Below, one piece after another: positions 39,599 through 48,595 of a DNA stretch of 49,013 bases. The notes beneath the pieces are model-generated. The model did no database searches, had not been told where the DNA came from, and saw only the letters and a program-made list of their open reading frames with translations. Numbering within the stretch: position 1 is the first letter of the stretch; the number at the start of each line of letters is the position of its first letter. A program made the position numbers and the translations under genes. This DNA is from Pseudomonadota bacterium (GTDB lineage: Bacteria > Pseudomonadota > Gammaproteobacteria > CALCKW01): positions 1 through 49,013 of the forward strand of contig JBCCUP010000031.1 of assembly GCA_039196715.1 (NCBI GenBank), given 5' to 3'.

Positions 39599-40174
39599 TC
39601 AGAGGTTGAACTCGCGGGCCGCTTCGACGAGGTAGTCGTGCAGGTATTCCGCGTGGCTCCAACGCACTTGCAGGCGCGCGCAGTGATCCGACTGGATGGT
39701 CAGCAGCACGGTGCACTTTGCCATCCGCGTCTGTCGAGTCGAGCCCGCGGGCAAGGCCTGGGCGGAGACGTCGAGCGGCGTGAGTTTGGCCAACACCTCG
39801 CGCGTGGCCACACCGCCGAGTTCGAGCACGGTGAAGTAGTCGCTGACGTCGACCACCGCGCTGTGCGCCGTGCCGAAGCCGTCCCGCAGGCGCGTCACTT
39901 CGGCGTCGACCCGATCCAGCGGCACGTGCACCTGCCACTCGTCCGGTCCCAGGCAGACCACGCGCACGCCGTCGGCCTCGGCACGCTCGCCCACCGCCGT
40001 CGGCAGGGGGTTGTCCCCGGGTGCGAGGGTGGCGGCAAACGCTGCGTCGTCGGCGGCACCCCGCACGGCAATCTTTCCCGACAACGGCAGCTCGCGCACG
40101 CTGACGGCGCCGTTGAGGGCGTTGGTGTCCTGCAGCGCGGTGCGCGCCGCCGGTGTTCCGTTCTGTGTCGTCAT
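39599..40174 (-). CDS. soxG: Sarcosine oxidase gamma subunit
   Basis: The 191-residue gamma subunit of heterotetrameric sarcosine oxidase. It is a small GcvT-like-fold protein; the SDYFTVLELGG stretch and the basic C-terminal WSHAEYLHDYLVEAA are typical. It overlaps the soxA stop by one base (TGATG), the expected coupling, and closes the soxBDAG operon. Annotation rests on sequence resemblance and on position. Confidence 0.9.
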   Translation of the reverse strand: MTTQNGTPAARTALQDTNALNGAVSVRELPLSGKIAVRGAADDAAFAATLAPGDNPLPTAVGERAEADGVRVVCLGPDEWQVHVPLDRVDAEVTRLRDGFGTAHSAVVDVSDYFTVLELGGVATREVLAKLTPLDVSAQALPAGSTRQTRMAKCTVLLTIQSDHCARLQVRWSHAEYLHDYLVEAAREFNL

Positions 40175-43167
40175 CAGCTTTTCACCCGTTCACCGGCAGG
40201 GTCGACGAAGACCGGATCGACCACCTTGGCGCGCACGGCGCGGCCGTCGATCAGCGCGAGGTCGACCGTGCTCCCCTTGCGGTTGAACCCGTCTGCGATC
40301 ACGGCCATCGCGATCGAGCGCCCGCCGTCGACGTTCGGGCTGTAGTAGCTCGACGTCACGTGGCCCAGCATCGGCATGGGCGGCGCGGCGCGCACCTCGG
40401 AGACGATGTGAGCGCCCTCTGGCAACACCAGTTCCGGGTCTTCGGTCAGCAGGCCGACCAACTGTTTGCGCCCTTGGCGTGCGGTGTCGCTGCGGCTGAG
40501 TGAGCGCTTGCCGAGAAAGTCCGCCTTCTTCTTGCTGACGATCCAGTCCATGCCGAGGTCCGCCGGCGTCATGGTGCCGTCCGAATCCTGGCCGACAATG
40601 ATGAAACCCTTCTCCGCGCGCAACACGTGCATGGTCTCGGTGCCGTACATTACGAGTTCCATGTCCGCCCCGGCTGCCACCAGGGCTTCCCAGACATGCC
40701 GACCGTAGCGCGCCGGTACGTTGACCTCGAAGGACTGTTCGCCGGTGAAGCTGATGCGGAACACCCGAGCCGGCACACCGGCCAGGGTGACGGCCTTGTA
40801 GGACATGAACGGCAGCGCCTCATTGCTGACGTCGTCGTCCGTGAGTTTCTGCAGCAGTTCGCGGGACCGCGGGCCGTTCAGGGCCATCACCGCCCACTGC
40901 TCTGTAACGCTGGTGGCGTAGACACGCTTGTCGGGCCACTCGGTCTGCAGCCATTCCTCAATCCAACCCATGACCCGCGCAGCGCCGCCGGTTGTGGTGG
41001 TCATGTGGTAGTGGTGTTCACCGAGTCGCGTGGTGACACCGTCGTCGAACACCATACCGTGCTCGTTGAGCATGAGTCCGTACCGGCACTTGCCCACTGC
41101 GAGACCCTGCCACGCGTTGGTGTACAGCATCTCGAGCAGCCAGGCGGTGTCCGGCCCCTGCAGGTCGATCTTGCCGAGCGTGGAGGCGTCGAAGAGTCCC
41201 ACGCCGTCGCGCACGGCTTTGCACTCGCGCCGCACAGCCGCGTCCATGTCCTCGCCGCCGCGCGGGTAGTAGCGCGCCCGCTTCCAGTCGCCGACGTCCT
41301 CGAACACCGCGCCATGCGCCTCGGACCAGGCGTGCATGGGCGTCTTGCGCACCATGTGGAAGAGGTGACGTCGGTTCTGCCCGACCACGGCGCCGAAGGT
41401 CAGCGGCGTGTAGGGTGGCCTGAAGGTGGTCACGCCGATCGAGGGAACGGGCACACCGCGCGACTCGGCCACGATACCGATCGCATTGACGTTCGAGGTC
41501 TTGCCCTGGTCGGTGGCCATCCCCGTGGTGGTGTAGCGCTTGGTGTGTTCGATGGACTCGAAGCCCTCGCGCTGGGCGAGCAGCAGGTCGGCGGCCGTGG
41601 CGTCGTTCTGAAACTCGTGGAAGTGCTTTTTCGGCCCCTCGCCAAGCGGGTGGTCGGTTGGCACCACCCAGAGCGGGCGCAGTGCCGCACCGACCGGCGC
41701 CGCCTCGGCCCGCGGGCCGTCGCCCTCGCCACCACCGGCCGCCCAGCCCTCCTCAAGGCAGTGCGACAAGGTCAGGCTGCCGTTGCACGCGCCCACCGAC
41801 GCGTGCGCCATGGTGGGGGCGGTTGCGGCGGGTGCGAAGGTCTGGGTGTCCTCGCACCACCGCAGTTTTCCCTTAGCCTGACTGTGCAGGTGCACCGCCG
41901 GGTTCCAGCCGCCACTCGAACAGACCAGGTCGCAGTCGATGCGCCGCACGGACCCCGACACGGTGCGCCCGTCGGCACTCAGGCTCATCACGTCGACGCC
42001 CTGGATGCCGCCGCTGTAGCGCACGGCCGTCACGGCGCTGCCGAACACCAACTCGACACCGGCGCTGCGGGCGCGCTCCGTGACCGCGTCACCGGCGCTT
42101 GTACGGCAATCCACCAGCGTCACCGGGCGGCCGGCACCCACCGCGTCTATCGCAGTCGCATAGGCGCTGTCGTTGTTGGTGAACACGACCACGGCGTGGC
42201 CGGGCAACACCCCGTAGCGGTGCTGGTAGGTCCGCACGGCCGACGCTAGCATGACCCCAGGACGGTCGTTGTCGGCAAACACCAGCGGGCGCTCGATGGC
42301 GCCGGTGGCGAGCACCACCTGTTTTGCCCGCAGTTTCCACAGGCGCTGACGTGGCACGGCGTCGCTGCGTTGCGGACCGAGATGCGCTGTCACGTGCTCG
42401 GTGGCAATCAGGTAGTTGTAATCGAAGTAGCCCGTCAGCGTGGTGCGCGTCAACACACGCACGGTGTCCGCCGCCGCGAGCTCGGCCGCCACGTCGGCCA
42501 CCCAGTCCACGGCCGCCTTGCCGTCGATCTCGGCCGTGTCGCCGAGCAGGGCACCGCCGAGTTCGGCCGACTCGTCGACCAGCACCACCCGTTTGCCCGC
42601 GCGAGACGCGGCCAGCGCACAGGCGAGGCCCGCCGGCCCGCCGCCGACGATCAGCAGATCGGGCTGGTCGTAGCGGTGCTCGTAGCGGTCCGGATCCGGC
42701 TCTTTCGGCGCAACACCAAGGCCCGCGGCCCGCCGGATGACGTGCTCGTAGGTCGTCCACATGCGCTCGGGCCACATGAAGGTCTTGTAGTAGAAGCCCG
42801 CCGGAAAGAACCGCGACAACCAGCTGTTGACCACGCCGATGTCGTACTTGAGGCTGGGCCACCGGTTCTGGCTGTCGGCCTGCAGGCCGTCGTAGAGCTC
42901 GACACTGGTGGCACGTGTGTTCGGCTCGGTGTAGGCACCACGTTCAAGCTGCACCAGGGCGTTTGGCTCCTCGACGCCGGCGGCGAGGATGCCGCGTGGC
43001 CGGTGGTACTTGAAGCTCCGGCCGACCAGCGTCACGCCGTTGGCCAACAGCGCCGAGGCGAGTGTGTCGCCGGCGTACCCCGAGTAGCTCTGGCCGTCGA
43101 ACTCGAATCGCACCGGCTGGCCGCGGTCGATGCGGCCACCCGTTGGCAGTCGGTAGTTCGCGCTCAT
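40174..43167 (-). CDS. soxA: Sarcosine oxidase alpha subunit
   Basis: The 997-residue alpha subunit binds NAD and tetrahydrofolate in the heterotetramer that oxidises sarcosine to glycine with formation of 5,10-methylene-THF and H2O2. Seen in order: an N-terminal domain (YSGYAGDTLASALLANGV), a pyridine-nucleotide dinucleotide fold (LLIVGGGPAGLACALAASRAG), and a C-terminal half of the aminomethyltransferase (GcvT) type with WAVMALNGPRSRELLQ and LRAEKGFIIVGQDSDGT. Length matches the family (about 960-1000). It overlaps soxD by 4 bp at its start and soxG by one base at its end. Confidence 0.96.
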   Translation of the reverse strand: MSANYRLPTGGRIDRGQPVRFEFDGQSYSGYAGDTLASALLANGVTLVGRSFKYHRPRGILAAGVEEPNALVQLERGAYTEPNTRATSVELYDGLQADSQNRWPSLKYDIGVVNSWLSRFFPAGFYYKTFMWPERMWTTYEHVIRRAAGLGVAPKEPDPDRYEHRYDQPDLLIVGGGPAGLACALAASRAGKRVVLVDESAELGGALLGDTAEIDGKAAVDWVADVAAELAAADTVRVLTRTTLTGYFDYNYLIATEHVTAHLGPQRSDAVPRQRLWKLRAKQVVLATGAIERPLVFADNDRPGVMLASAVRTYQHRYGVLPGHAVVVFTNNDSAYATAIDAVGAGRPVTLVDCRTSAGDAVTERARSAGVELVFGSAVTAVRYSGGIQGVDVMSLSADGRTVSGSVRRIDCDLVCSSGGWNPAVHLHSQAKGKLRWCEDTQTFAPAATAPTMAHASVGACNGSLTLSHCLEEGWAAGGGEGDGPRAEAAPVGAALRPLWVVPTDHPLGEGPKKHFHEFQNDATAADLLLAQREGFESIEHTKRYTTTGMATDQGKTSNVNAIGIVAESRGVPVPSIGVTTFRPPYTPLTFGAVVGQNRRHLFHMVRKTPMHAWSEAHGAVFEDVGDWKRARYYPRGGEDMDAAVRRECKAVRDGVGLFDASTLGKIDLQGPDTAWLLEMLYTNAWQGLAVGKCRYGLMLNEHGMVFDDGVTTRLGEHHYHMTTTTGGAARVMGWIEEWLQTEWPDKRVYATSVTEQWAVMALNGPRSRELLQKLTDDDVSNEALPFMSYKAVTLAGVPARVFRISFTGEQSFEVNVPARYGRHVWEALVAAGADMELVMYGTETMHVLRAEKGFIIVGQDSDGTMTPADLGMDWIVSKKKADFLGKRSLSRSDTARQGRKQLVGLLTEDPELVLPEGAHIVSEVRAAPPMPMLGHVTSSYYSPNVDGGRSIAMAVIADGFNRKGSTVDLALIDGRAVRAKVVDPVFVDPAGERVKS

Positions 43168-43454
43168 GCGCCCTCCAACTCAAAAGCCGGAATCTCTTCA
43201 CCCGGCTTGTAGAAACCCAAAAACTCGTCAGTGGCCGTGTTTCGAACTGCAATGAACCAGCGACCACAACCGTGGTCGTGGGACCAACGCTCGTAGTGGA
43301 TACCCTTCACGTTCTTGCGAAAAAACACGTAGTCGCCCCATTCCTCGTCGGTCATGTCGAGTGCATTCGCAGGCCGGGCTATGAACGCTTCGCCGTGGCA
43401 ATGGAATTCCGTTTGGTCGCGCTCGCCGCACCAAGGGCAAGTGATCAACAGCAT
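43164..43454 (-). CDS. soxD: Sarcosine oxidase delta subunit
   Basis: A 96-residue zinc-binding subunit of heterotetrameric sarcosine oxidase. The four zinc ligands known from the family are in place: Cys6 and Cys9 (CPWC) and His59 and Cys63 (SHDHGCGRWF). It overlaps soxA by 4 bp and lies 12 bp after soxB. Confidence 0.95.
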   Translation of the reverse strand: MLLITCPWCGERDQTEFHCHGEAFIARPANALDMTDEEWGDYVFFRKNVKGIHYERWSHDHGCGRWFIAVRNTATDEFLGFYKPGEEIPAFELEGA

Positions 43455-43466
43455 GCTCGTTTCCCC

Positions 43467-44711
43467 TTAGTGTGCCACCGCAGCCGCGGCGCCTTCGTCA
43501 ATCAAGGCACCACTGTGGAAGCGATCCATCGAGAACGGCGCCGCTATCGGGTGCATCTCACCGTTGGCCAACGAATGCGCGAACACGTGGCCGGAGCCCG
43601 GTGTGCACTTGAAACCGCCAGTGCCCCAACCGCAGTTGAAGTACATGTTGCGCACGGGCGTCTTGGTCAGGATCGGCGAGCGGTCCACCGTCACGTCGAC
43701 GATGCCACCCCACTGGCGCAGCATGCGCATGCGCGTGAACAGGGGGTACAACTCGCAGATGGCCTGCAGCGTGTCCTCAATGACGTCGAAACTGCCGCGC
43801 TGTGTGTAGGAGTTGTAGGCGTCGGAGCTGGCCCCGATCACGAGCTCGCCCTTGTCCGATTGGCTGATGTAGGCGTGCACGCCGTTCGACATGATCACGC
43901 AGTCTACGGCCGGTTTGACCGGTTCGGACACCAGCGCCTGCAACGGGAAGGACTCGAGCGGCATGCGAAAGCCCGCCATCTCCGCGACGACCGAGGAGTG
44001 GCCCGCGGCAACCACCCCGACCTTCTTCGCACCGATGCGGCCGCGCGTGGTTTCAACGCCGACAACGGCGCCGTCCTGGATGTCGAAGCCGGTCACTTCG
44101 CAGTTCTGGATGATGTCAACGCCAGCGGCGTCGGCGCCGCGCGCATACCCCCAGGCCACCGCATCGTGTCGGGCAGTGCCGCCGCGCCTCTGCAGCAGCG
44201 CCCCGAGCACCGGGTAGCGGCCGTCCATCTGCATGTAGGGCACCATCGCCTTGACCTGCTCGGGCGAGAGGAATTCGCTGTCGATCCCGTTCAGGTAAAT
44301 CGCGTTGCCGCGGCGCTGGATCTCCTGCATGTCGTGCACGCTGTGCGCAAGGTGCAACAGGCCTCGCGGGGAGTACATCACGTTGTAGTTGAGCTCGCGA
44401 GACAGGCCCTGCCAGAGCGTCATCGCGTGGTCGTAAATCGCGGCAGACTCATCCCAGAGGTAATTCGAGCGCACGATCGTGGTGTTGCGGCCGGTGTTGC
44501 CGCCACCGAGCCAGCCCTTCTCGACCACCGCGACGTTGGTGATGCCGCACTCGGTGGCCAGATAGTACGCCGTGGCCAAGCCGTGCCCGCCGCCGCCAAC
44601 GATCACGATGTCGTACTCGCGTTTCGGGTCCGGGCTGCGCCAGGCGCGTTGCCAGTTCTGGTGGTAGCTCAGTGCGTTCCGCACCAAGGAGAAAACGGAG
44701 TAGCGCGACAT
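43467..44711 (-). CDS. soxB: Sarcosine oxidase beta subunit
   Basis: The 414-residue catalytic flavoprotein subunit, with noncovalent FAD at the N-terminal [14 protein letters not shown] motif and covalently bound FMN on a His in the conserved [12 protein letters not shown] (His182 here). It also shows the [15 protein letters not shown] and [17 protein letters not shown]-type C-terminal blocks. The ATG at 44711 ([20 protein letters not shown]) is the family start; the frame is open further upstream in non-conserved sequence. It is the first gene of soxBDAG, transcribed away from ald behind a terminator. Confidence 0.96.
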   Translation of the reverse strand: MSRYSVFSLVRNALSYHQNWQRAWRSPDPKREYDIVIVGGGGHGLATAYYLATECGITNVAVVEKGWLGGGNTGRNTTIVRSNYLWDESAAIYDHAMTLWQGLSRELNYNVMYSPRGLLHLAHSVHDMQEIQRRGNAIYLNGIDSEFLSPEQVKAMVPYMQMDGRYPVLGALLQRRGGTARHDAVAWGYARGADAAGVDIIQNCEVTGFDIQDGAVVGVETTRGRIGAKKVGVVAAGHSSVVAEMAGFRMPLESFPLQALVSEPVKPAVDCVIMSNGVHAYISQSDKGELVIGASSDAYNSYTQRGSFDVIEDTLQAICELYPLFTRMRMLRQWGGIVDVTVDRSPILTKTPVRNMYFNCGWGTGGFKCTPGSGHVFAHSLANGEMHPIAAPFSMDRFHSGALIDEGAAAAVAH

Positions 44712-44812
44712 CAGGCCTGCACCCTGTGGATTTCGACATGCCCACGGCGAGACCCTCCCGCGCGCTGGCTGCGGCGGCATGATAGGGGGCCGTCGGGGCG
44801 GCAGTTTGCTCA

Positions 44813-44840
44813 AAAGCGACGCTCGCCGATGACGGCGAGC
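44813..44840 (-). terminator. Terminator of ald
   Basis: On the minus strand GCTCGCCG and CGGCGAGC form a perfect 8-bp stem with a 4-nt loop (44840-44821), followed by GTCGCTTTTG, a short U-run at 44816-44813. A second hairpin (GCGGTCCG/CGGACCGC, 44889-44912) lies between it and the ald stop. Together they separate ald from soxB. Confidence 0.55.
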
Positions 44841-44942
44841 GCAGTCGGACCGCACGCTGACGGATTCTGCCGCGGTGGTCAACTCAGAGCGGTCCGCCCT
44901 GTGACGGACCGCACCCGAGGATTGACCGGGTCAGGCGGCCGC

Positions 44943-46064
44943 TCAGGCCGCCTCGAGGGCGAAGACGGGGTCCGTGACACTCAAACCGAGGCTTTCACCG
45001 ACTTCGGCGTGCGTGACCTTGCCGGCGATCACGTTGAGGCCGTTGCGCAGGTGCACGTCGTCGAGCAGCGCCTGCTTGACACCCTTGTTCGCCAGTGCCA
45101 TCGCGTACGGCAAGGTCGCGTTGTTCAGCGCGTAGGTGCTTGTGCGGGGCACGGCACCCGGCATGTTGGCGACGCAGTAGTGCACGACGCCACTGACCTC
45201 ATACGTGGGGTCGGCGTGGGTGGTGGCGCGCGAGGTCTCGAAACACCCGCCCTGGTCGATTGCGACATCCACCAACACGGCGCCCGGGTTCATGCCGGCG
45301 ATCATTTCACGGGTGACGAGCTTCGGTGCAGACGCCCCCGGAATCAGCACCGCACCGATGACGAGATCGGCCTCGCGCACGTGGCGCTCCAGGGCATCGT
45401 GGGTCGAGTACACAGTGCGTGCACGACCCTCGAACTGGGCGTCGAGCGCCCGCAACGTGTCGACATTGCGGTCGAGCACGGTCACGTCGGCGCGCAGGCC
45501 CACTGCCATTTCGGCGGCATTGCGCCCAACCACACCGCCGCCGATCACCACGACCTTCGCGGGTTCGACGCCCGGAACACCGGCGAGCAACAGCCCGCGG
45601 CCACCGTGGGGCTTCTCGAGTGCGGTCATGCCGGCTTGAATCGACAGCCGACCCGCCACCTCGGACATCGGCGCCAACAGCGGCAAACCGCCACGCGCGG
45701 AGGTCACGGTCTCGTAGGCGACACAGGTCGCGCCGGAGGCCAACAGGTCCCGCGTTTGCTCGGGGTCGGGGGCGAGGTGGAGGTAGGTGTACAGCAGCTG
45801 GCCTTCACGCAACTGTTTGCGCTCGGCGGCCTGGGGTTCCTTGACCTTCACGACCATGTCCGATTCGGCGAAGATCTCCTCGGCGGTGTCGACCACACCG
45901 GCGCCAACGGCGGTGTACGCGGCATCGTCCGCGCCGATCCCGGCACCGGCACCGGACTCCATCGTCACACTGTGACCCGCGCGCACCAGTTCGCGCGCGG
46001 CAGTCGGTGTCAGACCCACGCGGTACTCGTGGTTCTTGATCTCTTTGGGGCATCCGATTTTCAT
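44943..46064 (-). CDS. ald: Alanine dehydrogenase
   Basis: Reversibly deaminates L-alanine to pyruvate with NAD. The 373-residue protein has the typical N-terminus [20 protein letters not shown], the alanine dehydrogenase/PNT signature around [19 protein letters not shown], the active-site Lys and His of this family in VKVKEP and YTYLHLAPD, and the ending [12 protein letters not shown]. It is divergent from an Lrp-type gene with 167 bp between, the usual ald/aldR-like arrangement. Confidence 0.95.
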   Translation of the reverse strand: MKIGCPKEIKNHEYRVGLTPTAARELVRAGHSVTMESGAGAGIGADDAAYTAVGAGVVDTAEEIFAESDMVVKVKEPQAAERKQLREGQLLYTYLHLAPDPEQTRDLLASGATCVAYETVTSARGGLPLLAPMSEVAGRLSIQAGMTALEKPHGGRGLLLAGVPGVEPAKVVVIGGGVVGRNAAEMAVGLRADVTVLDRNVDTLRALDAQFEGRARTVYSTHDALERHVREADLVIGAVLIPGASAPKLVTREMIAGMNPGAVLVDVAIDQGGCFETSRATTHADPTYEVSGVVHYCVANMPGAVPRTSTYALNNATLPYAMALANKGVKQALLDDVHLRNGLNVIAGKVTHAEVGESLGLSVTDPVFALEAA

Positions 46065-46179
46065 GGGGCGTACTCCAGTTGGCGGACTGACCGGGACGTT
46101 CCGGCCTTGTCAAATCCCGCGCACAGTTTGTACCGCCCCATACCGTATAGTGTTGCTATTTGGCGACAATTCCACCCTG

Positions 46180-46226
46180 GAAAACAATTTTCTTCTAACA
46201 TTCCCGAATAACACAGAACATTATTC
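46180..46226. promoter_or_regulatory. Two palindromes in the ald-lrp intergenic region
   Basis: GAAAACAATTTTC (46180-46192) is a perfect 5-bp inverted repeat with a 3-bp centre, and GAATAA (46206-46211) pairs with TTATTC (46221-46226) around 9 bp, ending five bases before the lrp-like ATG. The region is AT-rich. Lrp/AsnC regulators bind such degenerate palindromes, and these positions fit activation of ald with autoregulation of the regulator. This is inference from position. Confidence 0.5.
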
Positions 46227-46231
46227 AGATC

Positions 46232-46723
46232 ATGCAACGTGGTACCACAGACGCGGTGGAACTGGACGACCGCGACCGACGGATTCTCGAACTGCTGCAG
46301 CACGATGGGCGCATGTCGAATGCCGACCTGTCCGAACGCGTCAATCTCTCCCCGTCCGCGTGCCTGCGCCGCGTGAAACGCCTTGAGGACCTCGGTGTCA
46401 TCGACCGCTACGTCGCCCTGCTGGGGCGAACGCGACTGGGCCGTGCCGGCACCGCGTTCCTGTTGATCCGCATGGAGCGCCAATCACGCGACCTGTTCAA
46501 GCAGTTCGAGCGCGCTATTGTGGCCATACCGGAGGTGCTGGAAGTGCACCTGATCGCCGGCGACGCCGACTACATCGTCAAGATGGCCTACCGCGACGCA
46601 CAGGACTTCGAACGCTTGTATTTCGACGATCTGATGAATCTCCCGGGGGTCATTGGCACCCAGACCAAACTGTCGCTACGATCGGTCTACAGTGATACGG
46701 CGCTGCGTCTCAACCGACCCTAG
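46232..46723 (+). CDS. Lrp/AsnC-family transcriptional regulator
   Basis: A 163-residue regulator with an N-terminal winged helix-turn-helix (LDDRDRRILELLQHDGRMSNADLSERVNLSPSACLRRVKRLE) and a C-terminal RAM/AsnC effector domain (VLEVHLIAGDADYIVKM). It most resembles the BkdR/AldR branch, which controls amino-acid genes. Being divergent from ald it probably senses alanine or another amino acid and controls ald. It is followed 35 bp later by the TerC-family gene on the same strand, which may be read through. Confidence 0.88.
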   Translation: MQRGTTDAVELDDRDRRILELLQHDGRMSNADLSERVNLSPSACLRRVKRLEDLGVIDRYVALLGRTRLGRAGTAFLLIRMERQSRDLFKQFERAIVAIPEVLEVHLIAGDADYIVKMAYRDAQDFERLYFDDLMNLPGVIGTQTKLSLRSVYSDTALRLNRP

Positions 46724-46758
46724 CGTCACCCGCCGCCAGACCGCCGAGAGCCCAACCG

Positions 46759-47559
46759 ATGGACCTGTTCAGCTTCGAAAATCTCTTCACCTTGATGATG
46801 CTGGTGATGTTGCAAGCCGTGCTCGGCTTCGACAACCTGCTGTATATCTCGCTCGAATCACAGAGTGTGCCCAAGGCACAGCAGTCGCAAGTGCGCAAGC
46901 TTGGTATTGCGCTCGCCGTGATCCTGCGCATCGTGCTGCTCTGGGCCCTGGTGTCGGTGCTCGACAAGTTTCAGACCGAGCTCTTCCACATCGAGTGGGT
47001 CGGCGTGATCGTCGGGACATTCAATCTGCAAGCCGTGGTTGTGTTGATTGGCGGGGTGTTCCTGCTCTACACCGCCACCAAGGAGATCAGCCACATGCTC
47101 GTCATTGAGGTGCACGAGGCAGGCGATCGACCACGCAAATCCTTTTTCGCCGCGCTGACCTGGATCGTGCTGATGAACGCCGTGTTCTCGTTTGACTCGA
47201 TCCTGTCGGCGATGGCATTGACCGACAATTTCACGGTCATGGCAACGGCCATCATCATCGGCGGGGTTCTGATGATCTGGCTGGCAGACCGCGTCACCGA
47301 CTTCCTGAAGAAGAACCGGATGTACGAGGTGGTGGGCCTGTTCATCCTGTTCCTGGTCGCTGTCATGCTCATCTCGGAGGGCGCCCACCTCGCGCACCTC
47401 AGCCTGTTCGGCTACGCCATCGAGCCGCTGAGCAAAGCCACGTTCTACCTGGTCATCTTCGTGATGGTACTGGTGGACATCGTGCAAACGCGCTACCAGC
47501 GCAAGCTCCAGGCCTTGTTGCAACGGGCCACCGCGAAGACCGGTCAGTCCGCGTCCTGA
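46759..47559 (+). CDS. TerC family integral membrane protein
   Basis: A 266-residue inner-membrane protein with about seven hydrophobic helices. The TerC-family acidic motifs are seen: VLGFDNLLYISL near residue 20 and VFSFDSILSAMAL near 140, a repeated FDN/FDS pair thought to bind metal. Members take part in tellurite resistance or manganese homeostasis, or supply metal to exported enzymes; nothing nearby chooses among these. It begins 35 bp after the Lrp-type gene and converges on the DUF4344-like gene with 51 bp between. Confidence 0.9.
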   Translation: MDLFSFENLFTLMMLVMLQAVLGFDNLLYISLESQSVPKAQQSQVRKLGIALAVILRIVLLWALVSVLDKFQTELFHIEWVGVIVGTFNLQAVVVLIGGVFLLYTATKEISHMLVIEVHEAGDRPRKSFFAALTWIVLMNAVFSFDSILSAMALTDNFTVMATAIIIGGVLMIWLADRVTDFLKKNRMYEVVGLFILFLVAVMLISEGAHLAHLSLFGYAIEPLSKATFYLVIFVMVLVDIVQTRYQRKLQALLQRATAKTGQSAS

Positions 47560-47610
47560 GTTCCCGGCCCTCCGGAGCCCGTCCGGTTGCCGGGCGCTGC
47601 GCTCAACGGG

Positions 47611-48348
47611 TCAACGGGACGCCGTTTTGAGCATGCGTTCAGCCTGCTCGGGTTCGAACACCGAGGCCCAACTCGCCACCATCTGGTTGTAGTTGCTCTG
47701 ACACACGGCGCGGTCATCACGTCCGGTGTCGGCGTCGCGGTGGCAGGTACCCGACCAGACACGTTCGATGCTGTGGCCGTGGTCCAGCCAGTAGCTGTCT
47801 TCACCGGCCACGGCGATGGTGTCGTCGTACAGGTACATGGCGTTTTGCGCGATGCGCGCGCCGTCAGGCACGAACTCCAGCAGGATCACGGTCGCGAGAT
47901 CAGAGACGGCATCGTCGCCCAGCCGCTGCGTCGCCGGGTCCTGTTGCGCCATGACGGCATGCGCCAGCAAGTGGATCGCCGAGTACATCATCGCGTCATC
48001 CGCGAGCGTACCAAGCGATTGCCCCTCGGCGAGGTGTCCAACCGCCGTGGCCCGACGCACCACACTTTGCCAGTGTCGATAGCTGAGCACGATGGTGTTG
48101 GTGGTCGGATCGAACCCACTCTTGGACGCGTGCCCCACCGTGACGCCGAGCTCACCGCGCATCAGCGTGTACCGGTCCGCAACCTCAACGAGTTTTTCCA
48201 GGGTGCCGGCGCGCAGCAGCGCATCCCGTGTCTCGCGCGCAGCCGCAGTCTGCGGCCACTCGACACTGACAAAGGTCTGGCCGGCGAGCAGCGACGAGGA
48301 GAGCAGACACGCCGCCACTGCTGCGGCCCTGATCGTGGTCGTGAACAT
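47611..48348 (-). CDS. DUF4344-like secreted protein with degenerate HExxH motif
   Basis: A 245-residue protein with a signal peptide (about 1-23, ending LLAGQ) and a region like DUF4344 putative metallopeptidases: a motif where the zinc-binding helix is expected (HLLAH, residues 126-130), the following LGDDAVSDLATVILLEF, and the C-terminal pair of Cys with SNYNQMVASWASV that is typical of the family end. In the family the helix is usually HExxH; here Glu is replaced by Leu, so a zinc protease activity is doubtful. The start ATG 48348 gives the signal peptide; the frame upstream is unconserved. The nearest neighbours give no clue to its role. Confidence 0.65.
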   Translation of the reverse strand: MFTTTIRAAAVAACLLSSSLLAGQTFVSVEWPQTAAARETRDALLRAGTLEKLVEVADRYTLMRGELGVTVGHASKSGFDPTTNTIVLSYRHWQSVVRRATAVGHLAEGQSLGTLADDAMMYSAIHLLAHAVMAQQDPATQRLGDDAVSDLATVILLEFVPDGARIAQNAMYLYDDTIAVAGEDSYWLDHGHSIERVWSGTCHRDADTGRDDRAVCQSNYNQMVASWASVFEPEQAERMLKTASR

Positions 48349-48595
48349 GACGCTGTACCTGTGGTTTAACCGGTAATTGTAGGCACCCGAACGCGCGCTG
48401 TCCTCTACGGCGTCAGTGTCCCAACGCTGCAACAGCGCCAGCACAGCTATCTCATTTATCGATCACACATTCGCACACAGATTGCCGACAACTGGCGAAG
48501 CCATCCGCCCCCGAGCAGAATGCGAACTGGGCCACAGTCACACCCCGAACGGCTCAACACACTTCGCGCTCACGCAACCCGATCAGGCGATAGCC

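Noticed and set aside
44712-44942. Glycine riboswitch upstream of soxB
   Set aside because: No tandem glycine aptamer core is visible; the region holds terminator-like hairpins of ald.
43062-46211. A 1,049-codon open frame on the plus strand over soxB, soxD and ald
   Set aside because: Antisense artefact of GC-rich codon bias; the minus-strand genes have full families and motifs.
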